Source: Camelimonas fluminis
GTDB taxonomy: Bacteria; Pseudomonadota; Alphaproteobacteria; Rhizobiales; Beijerinckiaceae
Assembly: GCF_014656355.1 (NCBI RefSeq)
Contig: NZ_BNCG01000007.1
Span: 131,504-177,738, forward strand
Direction: 5' to 3'
Length of the DNA: 46,235 nucleotides
Shown here: positions 32,608 to 41,978 of the stretch, piece by piece
Layout: each line of letters starts with the position of its first letter
Numbering within the stretch: the first letter of the stretch is position 1
The notes under the pieces: generated by a model
Seen by the model: only the letters and a program-made list of their open reading frames with translations
What the model was told of the DNA's origin: nothing
The model's database searches: none
Position numbers and translations under genes: made by a program

Positions 32608-34230
32608 ATGCCGGTTTTCAAGTCCCTCATCGCCACGGGTTCGGACAGTTTCCAGAAAAACCGCGCCGCGATGCTGGCGCTGGTCGAAGAACTGCGCGCC
32701 CTCGAGGATCGCGCCGTGGCGCTGTCCAGCAAGCGCAACGCCACCTTCGCCCAGCGCAACCAGGTGCCGCCGCATGAGCGGATCGCCCGCCTGCTCGATC
32801 CGGGCATGCCGTTCCTGCAACTGCATTCGCTCGCCAACTATCTGGTGGACGATCCGGATCCGGCCACCAGCGTGCCCGGCGCCAGCATGATCTGCGGCGT
32901 CGGTTTCGTGCGCGGCGTGCGCTGCATGATCTGGGCCGACGACAGTGGCATCCGCGCCGGCGCCTACACCACGTCGAGCCTGCCGGTAATCCTGTCGATC
33001 CAGGAAATCGCCCGTCGCCAGAAGCTGCCGTTGATCCATCTGGTGGAATGCGCCGGCGCCAATCTCATGGGCTATATCGTCGAGGGATGGGCCAGGGGCG
33101 GGGCCATGTTCAGGAATCTGGCGCACCTCTCGGCCGACGGCGTGCCGACCATGGTGGTGCTGCACGGGCCATCCACGGCCGGCGGCGCCTACATGCCCGG
33201 CATGTCGGATTACGTGATCGGCGTGAAGGAAAATGGCCTCGCGGCGCTGGCCGGAGCGGCGCTCGTGAAAGCGGCGACCGGCGAGGAAGCCAACGATCGC
33301 GATCTCGGCGGCAGCGAGATGCACGCCAGCGTCTCCGGTCTGGTTGAGTATCTCGCCAACGACGACGCCCATGGCCTCGCGATCGCCCGTGACCTCGTCG
33401 GACGGCTGGACTGGAACGCCCGCGGCGAAGCGCCCGCCCGCCGTCCGTATGCGCCGCCGCTTTACGATATTGACGAACTGGCCGGCGTCATCCCCGCCGA
33501 TCACAAGACGCCCTATGACGTGCGCGAGTTGCTGACGCGTCTTGTCGACGGCTCGGACTTCGAGGAATTCAAGCCGCGTTTCGGCGTCTCCACGGTCTGC
33601 GTCCAGGCCTCGATCATGGGTCACGCCTGCGCCCTGATTGGCAACAACGGCCCGATCGATCCGAACGGGGCCGCCAAGGCGGCGCAGTTCTTCCAGCTTT
33701 GCGACCAGGCCGACCTGCCGATCATCTTCCTGAACAACACCACCGGCTACATGGTCGGCACGGAGTATGAGCAGGCGGGCATGATCAAGCACGGCTCGAA
33801 GATGATCCAGGCGGTCTCCAACGTGCGCGTGCCGAAGATCACGCTGTACATCGGCGCCAGCTTCGGCGCCGGCAACTACGGCATGTGCGGCTACGCCTAC
33901 GACCCGGACTTCCTTTTCGCTTGGCCGAACGCCTCGACCGGGGTGATGGGCGGCGAGCAGGCGGCCCGGACCATGACGCAGGTCGCCGAAGTCGCGGCGG
34001 CGCGGGCCAGGACCCAGCCGGACCGGGAAAAGCTGCGGGCGCAGGAAGAGAGCATCATCGCCCACTTCTCGCGCCAGGAGAGCGCCTTCTACACCTCAGG
34101 CCGGGTGCTCGACCATGGCGTGATTGATCCGCGCGACACCCGCCGCGTTCTCGCCTTCGCCCTGGAAACCTGCCGCGAAAGCCGCTTGCGCCGGCTGCAG
34201 CCGAACAGCTTCGGCGTGGCCCGGATGTGA
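32608..34230 (+). CDS. Acyl-CoA carboxylase, carboxyltransferase (beta) subunit, AtuC/LiuB-like
   Basis: 540 residues from the ATG at 32608, one base after the AtuA stop. Transfers CO2 from carboxybiotin to a 3-methylcrotonyl- or geranyl-type CoA. Both carboxyltransferase halves are visible: KRNATFAQRNQVPPHERIA and LVECAGANLMGYIVEGWARGG in the first, then LIGNNGPIDPNGAAKAAQF, TTGYMVGTEYEQAGMIKHG and IGASFGAGNYGMCG in the second. Length and context (AtuA before, AtuE-like hydratase after) favour geranyl-CoA-type carboxylase over methylcrotonyl-CoA carboxylase, and no HMG-CoA lyase gene of a leucine pathway is present. Its partner is the biotin subunit at 35085. Confidence 0.9.
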   Translation: MPVFKSLIATGSDSFQKNRAAMLALVEELRALEDRAVALSSKRNATFAQRNQVPPHERIARLLDPGMPFLQLHSLANYLVDDPDPATSVPGASMICGVGFVRGVRCMIWADDSGIRAGAYTTSSLPVILSIQEIARRQKLPLIHLVECAGANLMGYIVEGWARGGAMFRNLAHLSADGVPTMVVLHGPSTAGGAYMPGMSDYVIGVKENGLAALAGAALVKAATGEEANDRDLGGSEMHASVSGLVEYLANDDAHGLAIARDLVGRLDWNARGEAPARRPYAPPLYDIDELAGVIPADHKTPYDVRELLTRLVDGSDFEEFKPRFGVSTVCVQASIMGHACALIGNNGPIDPNGAAKAAQFFQLCDQADLPIIFLNNTTGYMVGTEYEQAGMIKHGSKMIQAVSNVRVPKITLYIGASFGAGNYGMCGYAYDPDFLFAWPNASTGVMGGEQAARTMTQVAEVAAARARTQPDREKLRAQEESIIAHFSRQESAFYTSGRVLDHGVIDPRDTRRVLAFALETCRESRLRRLQPNSFGVARM

Positions 34231-34240
34231 GGAGGTGACC

Positions 34241-35092
34241 ATGACAACGCTTTCATCCCTGGCGCTTCCCGCCATGACGGCCATCGACCCGGAGCTGGAC
34301 AACGGCTGGTTGACGCTCTGGTTCAATCGCCCGGACAACCGCAACGCCCTGTCGGACGAGCTGACCGGCGATCTGCGACGGGCGCTTGAGGCGGTGCGCG
34401 ACAACCGGGCGGTGCGTGGGATCACCCTACGTGGACGTGGCGGCGTGTTCTGCGCTGGCGGCGATCTGAAATCGTTCCGGAGCATGACCTCCGGCGCGGC
34501 CAGCCGCGACGGGGTGGTGCAGATGAGCCGGGACGGCGGCGGTCTGATGACGCTGGTCAACAGCATGCCGCAGGTTACGGTGGCGGTGATCGAGGGCGCC
34601 GCCATGGCTGGCGGCTTCGGCCTCGCCTGCTGCTGCGACGTGGTGATCTGCGCGGCGGACGCCCGTTTCGCCATGACCGAGACGATGATTGGCCTGTCGC
34701 CGGCGCAGATCTCGCCGTTCGTGCTGCAAAAACTCGGTTACGCCACTGGCCGGCGGCTGATGCTGACGGCGGGCCGGTTCACCGGAGCGGACGCGCAGGC
34801 GCTCGGCTTCGCCGACTTCGTCGGGACAGACAGCGCGAGCCTTGCGGCGATCGAAGCCGGAATCCGGGCGGACGTGCTGAAGTGCGCCCCAGGCGCCATC
34901 GCCGACACCAAGGCGCTGATCCTCGCCCTGCCGGGTCTCAGTGGGCCGGAACGGACCGAGGCCGCCGCCCACAACTTTACCGATCGCATGTTCAGCGCCG
35001 AGGGACGGGAGGGTGTCGCCTCCTTCGTCGAAAAGCGCAAGCCGGTGTGGGCGCAGGGCGCCGCCGTGAAAGAAACGATGCAAGATGGCTGA
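34241..35092 (+). CDS. Enoyl-CoA hydratase family protein, AtuE-like (isohexenylglutaconyl-CoA hydratase type)
   Basis: 283 residues from the ATG at 34241, with GAGGAGGTGA just before it. Crotonase fold: NRPDNRNALSDEL (about 29-41), GGVFCAGGDLKSF, and ETMIGLSPAQISPFVLQKLG. The last segment is characteristic of hydratases that act on 3-methylglutaconyl/isohexenylglutaconyl-CoA; the second catalytic Glu is kept (TETMIGL) while the first is Gly. It lies between the two carboxylase subunits, as atuE lies between atuC and atuF, and overlaps the next gene by eight bases. It should hydrate the carboxylated product. Confidence 0.87.
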   Translation: MTTLSSLALPAMTAIDPELDNGWLTLWFNRPDNRNALSDELTGDLRRALEAVRDNRAVRGITLRGRGGVFCAGGDLKSFRSMTSGAASRDGVVQMSRDGGGLMTLVNSMPQVTVAVIEGAAMAGGFGLACCCDVVICAADARFAMTETMIGLSPAQISPFVLQKLGYATGRRLMLTAGRFTGADAQALGFADFVGTDSASLAAIEAGIRADVLKCAPGAIADTKALILALPGLSGPERTEAAAHNFTDRMFSAEGREGVASFVEKRKPVWAQGAAVKETMQDG

Positions 35093-37089
35093 TTTCGATA
35101 CCCTTCTTGTCGCCAATCGCGGCGAAATCGCATGCCGCGTCATGCGCACCGCCCGGGCCATGGGCCTGCGGACTGTCGCCGTGTATTCCGACGCCGACGC
35201 CGGCGCGCCGCACGTCAAGATGGCCGACGTCGCCGTGCACATCGGTCCGTCGCCCGTGGGCAAGTCCTATCTCCGCCCCGAGCGGATCCTGGCCGCGGCG
35301 AGAGCCGCCGGGGCCCAGGCCATCCACCCCGGCTATGGCTTCCTCTCCGAGAACGCCAGCTTCGCCAACGCCGTGGAAGCGGCGGGCCTTGTGTTCGTCG
35401 GTCCGCCTGTGCACGCCATCACCGTGATGGGCGACAAGGCCCGGGCCAAGCGGGCGATGATCGAAGCCGGCGTGCCCTGCGTGCCAGGCTACCAGGGCGA
35501 GGACCAGAGCGATGAAACGCTGCTGCGCGAGGCTGGAGCCGTCGGCTTTCCGCTGATGGTCAAGGCCGCGGCCGGCGGCCGGGGGGCGCGGCATGCGGCT
35601 GGTGCGCGCGGCGGATGGCCTGGCCGACGCGATCCGGCTCGCCCGCTCCGAGGCGGAGAACGCCTTCGGCTCCGGCGAACTGATCCTCGAACGGGCGATC
35701 CTGCAACCACGCCATGTGGAAGTGCAGGTGTTCGCCGACGCGCACGGAACCGTGCTGCACTTTGGCGAGCGCGACTGCTCCGTGCAGCGTCGCCACCAGA
35801 AAGTCATCGAGGAAGCCCCCTGCCCGGTCATGACTCCCGAGCTGCGCGCCGCGATGGGCAAGGCCGCGGTGGAAGCGGCGCGAGCCGTCGACTACCGGGG
35901 CGCCGGCACGGTGGAGTTCCTGCTCGGCCAGGACGGCGCATTCTACTTTCTTGAAATGAACACCCGCCTTCAGGTCGAACATCCGGTCACCGAGGAGATC
36001 ACCGGGCTGGATCTGGTCGAATTGCAGATCCGCGTCGCCCGCGGCGAGCCGCTCGGCCTGACCCAGGACAAGGTCACGCTCACCGGCCACGCCATCGAGG
36101 TGCGTCTGTATGCGGAAGATCCGGACGCCGGCTTCCTGCCCAGCACTGGCCCGGCCCTGCTGTGGAGCCCACCATCCGGCCCCGGCGTCCGCGTCGACGC
36201 CGGCCTGGAAACCGGGGGCGAGGTCTCGCCGTTCTACGACCCGATGGTCGCCAAGATCATTACCCATGGCGCGAACCGCGAGGACGCGCGCAAGCACCTG
36301 GTGCGGGCGCTGCAGGATACGGCGCTGTTTGGCCCGAAAACCAACCGTGACTTCCTGATTGACGCCCTGCAGCGCGACGTCTTCATCCGGGGCGAAGCGA
36401 CCACGGCGTTCATCGAGGAAACCTGGGGCGAAGCGGGCTTCAGCGCGCCCCAACCGGAGCTGGCCGCACTGTGCGCGGCAGCAGTCATCCAGCACCGGCT
36501 GGGCCGGAGCGCCTCCCTGGGCGAGGCGCTCGGCGTTGCCCCCGAGCTCCTTGACTGGTCAAACGCCCGCCACTTCAACTCCTTCGTTCAGTACGCCAGG
36601 GGCGAGGACCTGTTGGGGCTGGCGGTGCATCCGGATGGCCATGACGCCTATACGGTGCGCGGCGGCGAGGCGCCGGTCAAAGTGCGGGTGCGCGACATGA
36701 ACGACCGGCGCGCCCGCCTTGAGGTCGATGGCCAGGCGCTCGACGTGACGTTCGCCGACGCTGGCGGCGGCGCGTTGCACATGGCCGCGGCAACCGGCGG
36801 TTACCTGATCTGTGACCTGGCCCGCGTCGTCGCCTCGGCGGCCGATGAGGCTGGCGGCGGCATGGTGCGCGCGCCGATGCACGGGCGGCTGCTGGAAATC
36901 TGCGTGGCGGAAGGCGTCCGGGTCGCCAGGGGCGACCGGCTGGCGGTGCTCGAAGCCATGAAGATGCAGCACCAGATCAGCGCCGGGGTCGACGGCGTGG
37001 TCAGCGCCATTTTCGGCAAAGCCGGAGGCCAGATCGCCGCGGAAGATCTGATCCTTGAAATCACGCCAGACGAGGAAGCCACAGCATGA
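35085..37089 (+). pseudogene. Acyl-CoA carboxylase, biotin carboxylase/biotin carrier (alpha) subunit, AtuF/LiuD-like, frameshifted
   Basis: Would encode about 667 residues, the usual length, if one base is removed near 35580. The first frame gives LLVANRGEIACRVMR and continues to PLMVKAAAGG; the second begins GGRGMRLVRAADGLADA and runs to the end. At the junction (GGCGGCC followed by six G) an extra C breaks the glycine-rich ATP-grasp loop. Downstream remain RDCSVQRRHQKVIEEAPCP, EMNTRLQVEHPVTE and the biotinylation site EAMKM (Lys codon at 36961). Uncorrected, translation stops at 35954 after 289 residues without the biotin domain. A sequencing error in the GC run is as likely as a real mutation, since everything after it is intact and conserved. 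Overlaps both neighbours. Confidence 0.88.
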
Positions 37090-38231
37090 TGAACACCCCG
37101 ATCTGCGAGATGTTTGGCATCGAGTTCCCGCTTCTCGCCTTCACCCATTGCCGCGACGTGGTTGTGGCGGTGTCGAAAGCTGGCGGCATGGGCGTGTTCG
37201 GCGCGGCCGGTCTCACGCCGTCGCAACTTGAAGAAGAGCTGGCCTGGATCGACGCGCACGTCGACGGCAAACCCTACGGCGTCGACCTGATCGTGCCCAA
37301 CAAGGTCGAGGGCAAAGGCGAAACCATCTCGCCTGAAGACATGCTCGGCCGGTTGCCCGAACAGCACAAGACGTTCGCCCACAACCTGCTCGCCGCCTAT
37401 GACGTGGACGAAAGCGGCCTTGACGAACTGCGCGTCCGGCAGCTGACCTTCAGCGACAACCTGCGCGGCGCGGGCACCAACGCCATGCTTGACGTCGCCT
37501 TTCGTCATCCCATCAGGCTGATCGCCAATGCTCTGGGCGTGCCGCCCCGCGCCATGCTTGAACAGGGACGCGCCCATGGCGTCGCCGTGGCTGCGCTGGT
37601 TGGCGCCAAAGAGCACGCCCTGGCGCAGGTGGCGGCCGGCGTTGATCTGCTGATCGTCGCCGGCGGCGAAGCCGGCGGCCATTGCGGCGATGTCGCCACC
37701 ATGGTGCTGGTGCCGGAGGTCTGCCGGGCGCTTGAAGCTGCCGGCGTCAACACCCCGGTGCTGGCCGCTGGCGGCATCGCCACCGGCGCGCAGATGGCCG
37801 CCGCCATGGCCATGGGCGCCGCCGGGGCCTGGTGCGGCTCCGTCTGGCTCACCACCTCCGAGGCCGAGACCAATCCGGTCGTGAAGGAGAAAATGCTGGC
37901 CGCGTCATCGCGCGACACCGTTCGCTCCCGCTCGCGCACCGGCAAGCCGTCGCGGCAGTTGCGTTCGCCATGGACCGACGCCTGGGAGGCCGAAAGCGCG
38001 CCAAAGCCGCTGCCGATGCCGCTCCAGTCATTCATCAGCGAGCCGGCGTTGCGCAAGGTCGACAAGCTTTCCCAGAGCGATCACACGGGCGCGAAAGCGC
38101 TCGCCACCTATTGGGTAGGCCAGGCGGTCGGCCTCATGAACCAGAGCATGTCAGCGGGCCAGGTCGTACAGGATTTCAAGGAAGACTTCCTGCGCGCCCA
38201 CGAGCGCCTCAACCGCGCGCTTGGCGCATGA
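37086..38231 (+). CDS. NAD(P)H-dependent flavin oxidoreductase / nitronate monooxygenase family protein
   Basis: 381 residues; FMN-binding TIM barrel. N-terminal ICEMFGIEFPLLAFTHCRD replaces the usual PIxxAPM start; the phosphate-binding region VAGGEAGGHCGDVATMV (about 191-207) and LAAGGIATGAQMAAAMAMGA (222-241) are typical. The start overlaps the carboxylase stop (ATGA). In catabolic clusters these enzymes often reduce or oxidise enoyl or nitro compounds; the one here is embedded between carboxylase and metal-binding protein genes, suggesting a redox step on the same substrate. Nitronate oxidation is only the family name. Confidence 0.87.
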   Translation: MMNTPICEMFGIEFPLLAFTHCRDVVVAVSKAGGMGVFGAAGLTPSQLEEELAWIDAHVDGKPYGVDLIVPNKVEGKGETISPEDMLGRLPEQHKTFAHNLLAAYDVDESGLDELRVRQLTFSDNLRGAGTNAMLDVAFRHPIRLIANALGVPPRAMLEQGRAHGVAVAALVGAKEHALAQVAAGVDLLIVAGGEAGGHCGDVATMVLVPEVCRALEAAGVNTPVLAAGGIATGAQMAAAMAMGAAGAWCGSVWLTTSEAETNPVVKEKMLAASSRDTVRSRSRTGKPSRQLRSPWTDAWEAESAPKPLPMPLQSFISEPALRKVDKLSQSDHTGAKALATYWVGQAVGLMNQSMSAGQVVQDFKEDFLRAHERLNRALGA

Positions 38232-38250
38232 ACCTGAAAGGCGAAGCATC

Positions 38251-39066
38251 ATGATGCAACAGGCGCAGGATTTTCTGGACGAGAGTGAAGCCGTGTTCGC
38301 GCTGGTTTCCCCCCTGTCCGACGCCGGACTGGAAACGCCAACCCTTTTCAAGCAATGGACGATCTCCGACATCATCGGCCATCTGCATATGTGGAACTGG
38401 GCGGCGGACCTGTCCCTGAAGGACGGCCCTGCCTTCCGGCGCTTCTGGGACGAAGTGACGGCGCACATGAGCGCCGGCAAGACCCTCACCGCCTTCGAAA
38501 GAGCATGGCTTGGCGATCTGAAGGGCAAGGCGCTGGTCGCCGCCTGGCGCGAATTCTACCTGCCGATGGCGTCGCGTTTTGGCGCGTCAGACCCGGCGGC
38601 GCGGGTGGTGTGGGCCGGCCCGGACATGAGCGTGCGCTCATCGATCACCGCCCGGCTGATGGAAACCTGGGCCCACGCCCAGGCGATCTATGACATCCTG
38701 GCCCGGGATCGCCACGATGGCGCACGCCTGCGCAATATCGTGGTGCTGGGCGTCAACACCTACGGCTGGACCTTCGCCAACCGCAAGCAGCAGGCGCCGC
38801 AGCCAATGCCGCATGTGCGCCTCACCGGACCATCGGGCGAAACGTGGGCCTACGGCGAGGAGAGCGTCGGAGAGCGGATCGAAGGCTCGGCCACCGCCTT
38901 CTGTCAGGTTGTCGCCCAGACGCGCAACATCGCCGACGTGGACCTGACGGTGATCGGCCCGAACGCCCGGTTATGGATGGACAACGCCCAGTGCTTCGCC
39001 GGCCCGCCGGAGACGCCGCCCGCGCCAGGCGTCCGTCACAAATCCACGGCGCCGTTCGTCGCCTGA
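38251..39066 (+). CDS. TIGR03084-like metal-binding protein (DinB/maleylpyruvate isomerase-like fold)
   Basis: 271 residues from the ATG at 38251 (AAAGGCGAAG upstream). An N-terminal four-helix bundle carries likely metal-ligand histidines in IGHLHMWNW and in ETWAHAQAIYD, the layout of the mycothiol maleylpyruvate isomerase/DinB superfamily. The C-terminal half is a small alpha/beta domain containing VRLTGPSGETWAYGEES. This organism is not expected to use mycothiol, so the role may be a CoA- or thiol-linked transformation; the family has no settled function. Nineteen bases from the oxidoreductase gene, in the same operon. Confidence 0.8.
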   Translation: MMQQAQDFLDESEAVFALVSPLSDAGLETPTLFKQWTISDIIGHLHMWNWAADLSLKDGPAFRRFWDEVTAHMSAGKTLTAFERAWLGDLKGKALVAAWREFYLPMASRFGASDPAARVVWAGPDMSVRSSITARLMETWAHAQAIYDILARDRHDGARLRNIVVLGVNTYGWTFANRKQQAPQPMPHVRLTGPSGETWAYGEESVGERIEGSATAFCQVVAQTRNIADVDLTVIGPNARLWMDNAQCFAGPPETPPAPGVRHKSTAPFVA

Positions 39067-39078
39067 CAGCCAGTCGAA

Positions 39079-39094
39079 CGCAACCGAGGTTGCG
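39079..39094. repeat. Short inverted repeat inside the operon
   Basis: CGCAACC (39079-39085) and GGTTGCG (39088-39094) lie between the metal-binding and binding-protein genes; a small hairpin that could mark an mRNA processing point. Confidence 0.35.
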
Positions 39095-39132
39095 CCTGCG
39101 TTTGGCGGCGGCACGACATCTGGGAGGACAGC

Positions 39133-40344
39133 ATGCGACAGTCAGGTTTCTCCCGGCGGCGCGCCGTCATCGCGGCGGCGCTGCTGACCAGCGCCATCGC
39201 GGCGCCAGCCGCCTGGGCCAGCGACCAGAAGGCTTATGACCCCGGAGCCAGCGACAGCGAAATCCGCATTGGTCACTCCACCGCCTACAGTGGCCCGGTG
39301 TCCATGCTGGGATCGACAGGGCGGACACTGAAGGCTTTTTTCGACAGGGTGAACGCCAGCGGGGGCATCAACGGCCGGGAGGTGACCATCATCTCCCTCG
39401 ACGACGGCTACAGCCCACCCAAGGCGCTGGAACAGGCGCGTCGTCTGGTGGAGAGCGAGGGCGTGTTGATGGTCTTCGGCGTGACAGGAACGCCGCCCAA
39501 TGTCGCGATCCATAAATACCTGAATGGCAAAAAAGTGCCGCAGGTTGGCGTTGCTTCGGGATCACCGCGCTTCAACGATCCGGAACACTACCCATGGACC
39601 ATGCCATTCTATCCATCATCGCGCATCGAGCAGGAAACCTACGCACGATATATCGCAAAAGCTGACAAGAACGCGAAAATCGGCGTTCTTTACGCCAATG
39701 ACGACTACGGCAAGGAAAGCCTGGAGGCCCTGCGCCACGCCCTGGGGGCCCACGGAAAAGCCGTACATCGCGCTGTCAGCTACGAAACCACCGACGCGCT
39801 CGTGGACACCCAGATTCTCAATCTGAAGGACTCCGGCGCGACTGTTCTGGTAACGATCGCGTCGCCGAAGTTCGCCGCCCTCGCCATGCGCAAGGTGCAG
39901 GAAACGGGCTGGAAGCCGCTGCAGATCATGACATCCGCCGGCAACGCCGCAGTTCCGCTTCTGCGCGCCGCCGGCAGCAACGCGGCGAACGGGGTGATCA
40001 CCGCAAGTTACGTCAAGGCGCCGGACGATCCTGCCCTGGCGACGGACCCGGACGTCATTGCCTATCGCGATTTCATGCAGAAATGGAACCCGCAGGACAA
40101 CGCCAACGATCTCTATCCGGTAACCGCATACCTCAACGCCGCCTTGCTGAAATACATTCTCGAACGCGCCGGCGACAATCTGACCCGCGCCAACATCATG
40201 AAAATTGTCGGCGACATCCAGAGCACGCGGTTTCCGATGCACCAGACGTCGATTGTCGTCAAAACCTCGCCTGACAATTTCGACGCCTACAAAACGCTGG
40301 CATTGCAGAAATTCAACGGAAACAGCTGGGAAAGCACCCAGTAA
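39133..40344 (+). CDS. Periplasmic substrate-binding protein, branched-chain amino acid ABC type
   Basis: 403 residues, ATG after GGGAGG. Signal peptide with SRRRAVIAAALL and cleavage after AWA (about 33). The mature protein starts YDPGASDSEIRIGHSTAYSG and continues NASGGINGREVTIISLDDGY, HKYLNGKKVPQVG and IGVLYANDDYGKESL. It is clearly related to the protein at 23182 (same YDxGASDSEIR start, NGxxV and KYLNG segments), implying duplication within the island. It lies in the operon between the metal-binding protein and a ligase, which ties uptake to this pathway. No permease or ATPase partner is seen in the window. Confidence 0.92.
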   Translation: MRQSGFSRRRAVIAAALLTSAIAAPAAWASDQKAYDPGASDSEIRIGHSTAYSGPVSMLGSTGRTLKAFFDRVNASGGINGREVTIISLDDGYSPPKALEQARRLVESEGVLMVFGVTGTPPNVAIHKYLNGKKVPQVGVASGSPRFNDPEHYPWTMPFYPSSRIEQETYARYIAKADKNAKIGVLYANDDYGKESLEALRHALGAHGKAVHRAVSYETTDALVDTQILNLKDSGATVLVTIASPKFAALAMRKVQETGWKPLQIMTSAGNAAVPLLRAAGSNAANGVITASYVKAPDDPALATDPDVIAYRDFMQKWNPQDNANDLYPVTAYLNAALLKYILERAGDNLTRANIMKIVGDIQSTRFPMHQTSIVVKTSPDNFDAYKTLALQKFNGNSWESTQ

Positions 40345-40370
40345 AACCATGCCTTCAGGGAGAGGACATC

Positions 40371-41978
40371 ATGTCGACCGACACCGGCGTCTATCCACGG
40401 GAGCAATGCGTGCTACGCTATCTGCTTGAAGCGCGCGCCGCAGCCACCCCGGACAAAACCTATGTCGCGCTCCAGGACGGCTCAACCCTGAGCTATGGCG
40501 ACTTCCATGCGCGGGTGCGCGCCGCCGCCAGCGGCCTCGCGCGTCTCGGCGTGGCCCAGGGCGACCATGTCGTCGTCTGGCTGCCAACTGGCCTGGAGGG
40601 GCTCACAACCTGGTTCGCCATCAACTATCTCGGCGCGGTTTATGTGCCGTTGAACATCGCCTACCGGGGCGGCATTCTTGAACACGCGCTCAACCTCTCG
40701 GACGCGAAACTTGCCGTGATCCATGGCGATCTGGCGTCGCGCCTGACAGAGATCCCGCTGGCGAGCCTGCGTGATGTGGTCGTACTGCACGACAGGGGCG
40801 TCCAGATCGCCGGGCTCGCCACACACCCGTTCAGCCTGCTGGAGCATGGCGAAGGGCGCTTGCCAGAACTCGCCGCGCCAATCGAGCCGTGGGACACCCA
40901 CGCCATCATCTTCACGTCCGGCACAACCGGCCCGTCGAAAGGCGTGCTGCAATCCTACATGCACCTGTACAACTATACGATGGGTTACACGCTGGCGACA
41001 GCCGCAGACCGCTTTCTCGTCAGCCTGCCCCTCTTCCATGTCGGCGGCACCAGCCCGCGCATGGTGATGCTGACGCGGGGCGGCTCCATCGCGCTGATGG
41101 AGGCGTTCTCAACCGACAGCTTCTGGGAAGTGGTGCATCGCACCCAAAGCACGACGACCATCCTGCTGGGCGTCATGGCCAGCTTCCTGAACAAACTTCC
41201 GGCTCCTCCCGATGGCATTGGCAAATGCCTGAAATGGGTCTCGGTCGTGCCGCTGGATGAGGAAGCCATCGCCTTCGGCAAGCGCTTCAACATCACCATC
41301 AAGACCGGCTTCAATATGACGGAAGCGCCCTCGCCGCTGGTGTCGGAGCCGAACCCAACGGCGATCGGGTCCGCAGGCCGGCCGCGCGCCGGCATCGAAT
41401 GCCGCATCGTTGACGCCCATGACTGCGAGGTTGCTGTCGGGGACATCGGCGAACTGATCGTGAGCAGCGATCGGCCCTGGGCGCTGAACCATGGCTATTA
41501 CAAAAACCCGCAAGCCACGGTTGAGGCCTGGCGCAACGGCTGGTTTCATACCGGCGACGGCTTCCGCCGCGATGAGCAGGGCAATTATTACTTCGTCGAC
41601 CGCATCAAGGACGCCATCCGCCGGCGCGGCGAGAACATCTCGTCATTCGAGGTGGAGGCGGAAGTGCTCAAGCACCCGATGATCCGGGAAGCGGCGGCGG
41701 TCGCGGTGAAGAGCGATGTCGCCGAAGATGAGGTGATGGTGGCGGTGTCGCTGGCGCCGGGAGCGGAATTCGATCCGGCGGAGCTGATCCACTTCCTGCA
41801 GCCGCGCATGGCGCATTTCATGATCCCGCGTTACGTCCGGGTGCTTCCTGATCTGCCAAAAACGCCAACCTCGAAAGTTCAAAAACACCTGCTGCGCAGC
41901 GCCGGCGTCACGCCTGACGCCTGGGACAGGGAGGCGGCGGGCATCCGCATTCGCCGCGAAAGGTTGGGCGACGGATAA
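40371..41978 (+). CDS. Acyl-CoA ligase (AMP-forming, CaiC-like)
   Basis: 535 residues; AGGGAGAGGAC before the ATG. Adenylation motifs: IIFTSGTTGPSKGVL, SLPLFHVGGTSPR, GFNMTEA, GWFHTGDGFRRDEQGNYYF, and VDRIKDAIRRRGENISSFE, with the catalytic lysine in PTSKVQKHLL. The RIKDAIRRRGENIS wording is typical of crotonobetaine/carnitine-CoA ligase-like enzymes. It follows the binding-protein gene by 26 bases and appears to be the last gene of the main operon. It is distinct from the ligase at 26450, so the island has two ligases plus a CoA-transferase for substrate activation. Confidence 0.93.
   Translation: MSTDTGVYPREQCVLRYLLEARAAATPDKTYVALQDGSTLSYGDFHARVRAAASGLARLGVAQGDHVVVWLPTGLEGLTTWFAINYLGAVYVPLNIAYRGGILEHALNLSDAKLAVIHGDLASRLTEIPLASLRDVVVLHDRGVQIAGLATHPFSLLEHGEGRLPELAAPIEPWDTHAIIFTSGTTGPSKGVLQSYMHLYNYTMGYTLATAADRFLVSLPLFHVGGTSPRMVMLTRGGSIALMEAFSTDSFWEVVHRTQSTTTILLGVMASFLNKLPAPPDGIGKCLKWVSVVPLDEEAIAFGKRFNITIKTGFNMTEAPSPLVSEPNPTAIGSAGRPRAGIECRIVDAHDCEVAVGDIGELIVSSDRPWALNHGYYKNPQATVEAWRNGWFHTGDGFRRDEQGNYYFVDRIKDAIRRRGENISSFEVEAEVLKHPMIREAAAVAVKSDVAEDEVMVAVSLAPGAEFDPAELIHFLQPRMAHFMIPRYVRVLPDLPKTPTSKVQKHLLRSAGVTPDAWDREAAGIRIRRERLGDG

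Noticed and set aside
31131-34065. Long minus-strand open frames (over 500 codons) opposite the AtuA-like and carboxylase genes
   Set aside because: The plus strand encodes conserved enzymes in full; the antisense translations show no family motif and are typical shadows in high-GC DNA.
29901-37089. Reading the operon as a leucine degradation (liu) cluster
   Set aside because: The AtuA-like gene and an AtuE-like hydratase with PAQISPFV are present and there is no HMG-CoA lyase gene; atu-like is the better fit, though the substrate is unproven.
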